Below, piece by piece: positions 4,923-6,840 of a DNA stretch of 6,840 bases (position 1 is the first letter of the stretch; each line of letters opens with the position of its first letter). The position numbers were made by a program, and so were the translations under genes. Origin of the DNA: JBBAFM01 sp041655415 (GTDB lineage Bacteria; Bacillota; Clostridia; Peptostreptococcales; JAAYPU01); assembly GCA_964429195.1 (NCBI GenBank), contig CAYSBC010000080.1:1-6840 (forward strand), given 5' to 3'. Under the pieces are notes generated by a model. The model was not told the DNA's origin. It saw only the letters and a program-made list of their open reading frames with translations, and did not search any database.

Positions 4923-5879
4923 TTAATACATAATAAGTGCTAACTTGTTGCATACCGGAGCGCAATAGCCACATTTAATGCAAAGTTCCATATGGATAGA
5001 TGCCAAACCATCAGAATCTATAAAAAGCGCTTTGTTGGGGCATTTAAGAACGCACACGCCACATCCTACGCAATCACCTCGGTCAACACGTACTCTTTTA
5101 TTTTTTAAATTAGGATGGTAATCCTCTCTCAATGAGCCTTCTAAGAGTTGAATACTGCTGTCTACTTCCTCTTTAGAACCAAAACCAATCATCATGGCAT
5201 CGACTCCCGCTAAGTTTTTTACATAATCAAAGGCTTCACGATAATCAGAAATTAAATTACCGCCCCCAAACACCTTCATAGCAAATATGGATTTTCCGGC
5301 TTTTTTAGCGTTTTCAATGGCTAAAGCCATGTCTTCCCTTTTTCCAACGGTATCCTTGTACCTGATTCCAAGGCCTTTGATATTAATAAGAGGATGTATG
5401 ATTTCAACCTCGGGTATAGTAGATGCAAGATGAACCATATCAATATGATGAGTGGAAATGCCGATAGCTTTAATGAGGCCCTTCATTTTCGCTTCCTTTA
5501 AATAGTCCCATGCGCCCCTTCTGTTCTCCCAATCTTCTTCGGAGCCTAATTCATGAAGCAAGAAGATATCGATTGTATTACGGTCCAACTCCTCCCTGGC
5601 TTCTTCAAGGGCTTCTCGCATCTCGTCGTATGTATTAGCGTAGGATTTTGTGGAAATGACAACATCCCCATGCCATCCTTTAAGGGCTTCTTTTAAATAA
5701 GGATAGGTTTGATAATACTGGGCCGTATCAAAAAAAGTAAAACCCTTTTCCAAGGCGTGACGAATGACTTTTGCTCCTTCCGCTAGGGGCAGGTTTAATT
5801 GCCAAGGGCCTACTGTTAATACACCAAAGCCAAGATAGCTTACTTCAATCTTTGTTTGTCCTAAATATACTTTTTTCAT
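4923..5879 (-). CDS. Aldo/keto reductase fused to a 2[4Fe-4S] ferredoxin domain
   Basis: The N-terminal part (about 1-255) is an aldo/keto reductase barrel, which reduces carbonyl groups with NAD(P)H. The catalytic tetrad is present as D51, Y56, K78 and H109, in the contexts FFDTAQYY, ISTKSY and IFLLHE. A C-terminal ferredoxin domain has two complete cluster motifs: CVGCGVCVLKCP (C270, C273, C276, C280) and CIKCGYCAPVC (C300, C303, C306, C310). This fusion is widespread in clostridia and other anaerobes and suggests electron exchange between ferredoxin and the nicotinamide or flavin pool; the substrate is not known. From ATG 5879 the protein has 318 residues. An upstream in-frame ATG at 5936 is rejected because AGGTGA, matching the anti-Shine-Dalgarno sequence, stands just before 5879 and the family N-terminus (KKVYLGQTKIEVSYLGFG) begins there. 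The gene is probably cotranscribed with the downstream 4294-4860 gene and carries a perfect dyad over its promoter -10. Confidence 0.93.
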   Translation of the reverse strand: MKKVYLGQTKIEVSYLGFGVLTVGPWQLNLPLAEGAKVIRHALEKGFTFFDTAQYYQTYPYLKEALKGWHGDVVISTKSYANTYDEMREALEEAREELDRNTIDIFLLHELGSEEDWENRRGAWDYLKEAKMKGLIKAIGISTHHIDMVHLASTIPEVEIIHPLINIKGLGIRYKDTVGKREDMALAIENAKKAGKSIFAMKVFGGGNLISDYREAFDYVKNLAGVDAMMIGFGSKEEVDSSIQLLEGSLREDYHPNLKNKRVRVDRGDCVGCGVCVLKCPNKALFIDSDGLASIHMELCIKCGYCAPVCNKLALIMY

Positions 5880-5908
5880 AATTTCACCTGTATGTATTTT
5901 TAATATTG

Positions 5909-5941
5909 ATGAATTGTTCTCTATATTATACAACAATTCAT
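5909..5941 (-). promoter_or_regulatory. Promoter -10 enclosed by a perfect 10-bp dyad (candidate operator)
   Basis: ATGAATTGTT (5909-5918) and AACAATTCAT (5932-5941) are exact inverted copies separated by 13 bp. That spacer contains a perfect reverse-strand TATAAT (5930-5925). Transcription would start near 5918, leaving about 40 nt of leader before ATG 5879, so most of the upstream arm is not transcribed and the element should act as DNA. No good -35 is found 16-18 nt upstream. A repressor, or an activator compensating for the weak -35, is the natural reading. The regulator is not in the window. Confidence 0.6.
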
Positions 5942-5942
5942 T

Positions 5943-5985
5943 CTAAAATAAAGGTTGATATTAATCAAACGCATTAATATCAACC
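5943..5985 (-). terminator. Terminator of the 60-residue membrane protein gene
   Basis: A perfect 13-bp stem (5953-5965 with 5973-5985) encloses a 7-nt loop, and on the reverse strand TTTATTTTAG follows (5952-5943). The stem is AT-rich. It lies about 70 nt beyond the stop codon of the 6053-6235 gene and insulates the aldo/keto reductase promoter. The forward strand has no T-run. Confidence 0.75.
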
Positions 5986-6052
5986 ATGATGTTTACAATA
6001 AATTTATTATGTTACCAACCTCAATAAATATTATAATGTCAATTTATGCTGC

Positions 6053-6235
6053 TTATTTAAAGGGCGATGACTTTTGTATAGTGCTTAACACATCCGTTAC
6101 CTGGTCTACTGCATGATTTACATTTTTATTTAAAGCTCTCTTTTGTAAGGGCGACATTCTTTTATAGGCCATGACCCCCGCTATGGCGCCTACCATACTA
6201 CCTGCAATGATTCCTGCTCTAAAATTATCTTTCAT
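6053..6235 (-). CDS. Small glycine-zipper membrane protein, YtxH-like
   Basis: This 60-residue protein begins at ATG 6235, 7 nt after an AAGGAG site. One transmembrane or membrane-embedded segment (about 7-24) contains four glycines at exact four-residue spacing (G8, G12, G16, G20), a glycine zipper that favours tight helix packing. A basic patch follows (K25, R26, K32, R33), then an amphipathic helix-like tail (about 35-55, NVNHAVDQVTDVLSTIQ). The arrangement resembles small YtxH-domain proteins of Firmicutes, several of which are linked to stress or envelope functions, but the match is by architecture only. It is a single gene with its own terminator, between mnmA upstream and the aldo/keto reductase downstream. 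I found no convincing promoter in the 159 bases before it. Confidence 0.78.
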   Translation of the reverse strand: MKDNFRAGIIAGSMVGAIAGVMAYKRMSPLQKRALNKNVNHAVDQVTDVLSTIQKSSPFK

Positions 6236-6394
6236 ATTCTCTCTCCTTTCATATATTCAAAAGTCATCAGAAATACTTAAATAGTAAGAAACTATAAAAA
6301 TACTTCTAATATTATTCTTTCAAATTTATAAAATTTGATTCTTAAATACGTGGGATAACTCTATTTAATAATTAATAATAGAGGAAGGATTTTC

Positions 6395-6840
6395 TTATAG
6401 AATGATGCCTCCGCCTAACAAAATATCCTCATCATAAAATACGATGGATTGCCCCGGTGTAATAGCACGTTGTGGTTCATCAAAGGTGGTTTTAAGTAGA
6501 CCATCTTCGCAAAATTCAATGGATGCTTTGCTGTTCTTTGCAGAATAGCGAATCTTCGCTTCGAGCAGATTAGGTATCCATTTTTTTTCATATAAAAAAT
6601 TGTTATCTTTGGAATAAACAACTTTTTTAAAAAGTTCAGAATTATCGCCTAAAACAACCTGATTCTTTTCTTTTAAAATAGATGTGACATAAAGTGGCTT
6701 TCCAAAAGCAATACCTAAACCTTTGCGCTGACCGATAGTGTAATGAATGATACCTTTATGTTTCCCCAAAACATGGCCTTTATTATCGATAAAATCCCCT
6801 TCTTTTGGCTCATATTGATAATTTTTGATTAAAAAATCAA
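6395..6840 (-). CDS. mnmA: tRNA-specific 2-thiouridylase MnmA (C-terminal part)
   Basis: MnmA uses ATP and a persulfide sulfur to make 2-thiouridine at the wobble position (U34) of tRNAs for Lys, Glu and Gln, in the cytoplasm. The 148 visible codons are open to the window edge and cover the central and C-terminal beta-barrel part. The hallmark GHVLGKHKGIIHYTIGQRKGLGI is encoded at about 6777-6709, preceded by YEPKEGDFIDNKG. The end of the protein has the usual RAITPGQSIVFYDEDILLGGGII ending. Full-length proteins have about 360 residues, so the N-terminal PP-loop ATPase motif and both catalytic cysteines lie outside the window and cannot be checked. The TTG near 6769 is internal, not a start, as the conserved reading frame continues upstream. 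No clear terminator follows the stop: two AT-rich hairpins (6359-6383, 6321-6337) lack T-runs, so readthrough into the 6053-6235 gene is possible. Confidence 0.93.
   Translation of the reverse strand, partial: DFLIKNYQYEPKEGDFIDNKGHVLGKHKGIIHYTIGQRKGLGIAFGKPLYVTSILKEKNQVVLGDNSELFKKVVYSKDNNFLYEKKWIPNLLEAKIRYSAKNSKASIEFCEDGLLKTTFDEPQRAITPGQSIVFYDEDILLGGGIIL

Noticed and set aside
6321..6383. Two AT-rich hairpins (7-bp stems at 6321-6337 and 6359-6383) downstream of mnmA
   Set aside because: Neither is followed by a T-run on the reverse strand, and such short AT stems are expected by chance; not called as terminators.
6415..6621. Reverse-strand 68-codon open frame
   Set aside because: An alternative frame within mnmA, whose own frame is clearly conserved.
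1..6840. CRISPR arrays, tRNA/rRNA genes, transposases, toxin-antitoxin or phage-defence genes
   Set aside because: Both strands were read for these; no regularly spaced repeats, cloverleaf-type genes, transposase motifs or defence-associated domains were seen.

Overview
The window looks like chromosomal DNA from a low-GC, spore-forming anaerobe of the Firmicutes, class Clostridia. The evidence is AT-rich sequence, strong AGGAGG-type ribosome binding sites, a SpoVAF/GerA-family spore protein, a two-iron superoxide reductase and an aldo/keto reductase fused to a two-cluster ferredoxin. Gene content is compatible with an Alkaliphilus-like lineage, but that placement is inference.

Layout from left to right. 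Positions 1-527 (-): N-terminal part of a type II NADH dehydrogenase-like flavoprotein, cut by the window edge. 833-1381 (-): a lipoprotein with a beta-helix-like (bactofilin-like) C-terminal half and a strong terminator behind it. 1740-3173 (+): a monocistronic spoVAF-like germination gene with a possible sigma-G promoter. 3235-3621 (-): desulfoferrodoxin, sharing an apparently bidirectional terminator with spoVAF. 3868-4290 (+): a hotdog-fold acyl-CoA thioesterase-like protein with a near-consensus promoter. 4294-4860 (-): an unrecognised membrane-anchored or exported protein that converges on the thioesterase with a 3-nt gap. 4923-5879 (-): aldo/keto reductase-ferredoxin, probably co-transcribed with 4294-4860. 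6053-6235 (-): a 60-residue glycine-zipper membrane protein with its own terminator. 6395-6840 (-): the C-terminal part of the tRNA 2-thiouridylase MnmA, whose start lies beyond the window.

The genes do not form one pathway. Most are single-gene transcription units, each closed by a recognisable hairpin terminator. A loose redox theme (NADH dehydrogenase, superoxide reductase, ferredoxin-type aldo/keto reductase) fits an anaerobe coping with electron disposal and oxygen, but shared regulation is not shown.

I see no clear new multi-gene system, mobile element, CRISPR array or RNA gene. The best leads are a perfect 10-bp dyad centred on the -10 of the aldo/keto reductase promoter, a terminator embedded antisense in a convergent gene, an orphan spoVAF homologue, and outward-facing 14-bp inverted repeats flanking the lipoprotein gene next to a 29-codon open frame.
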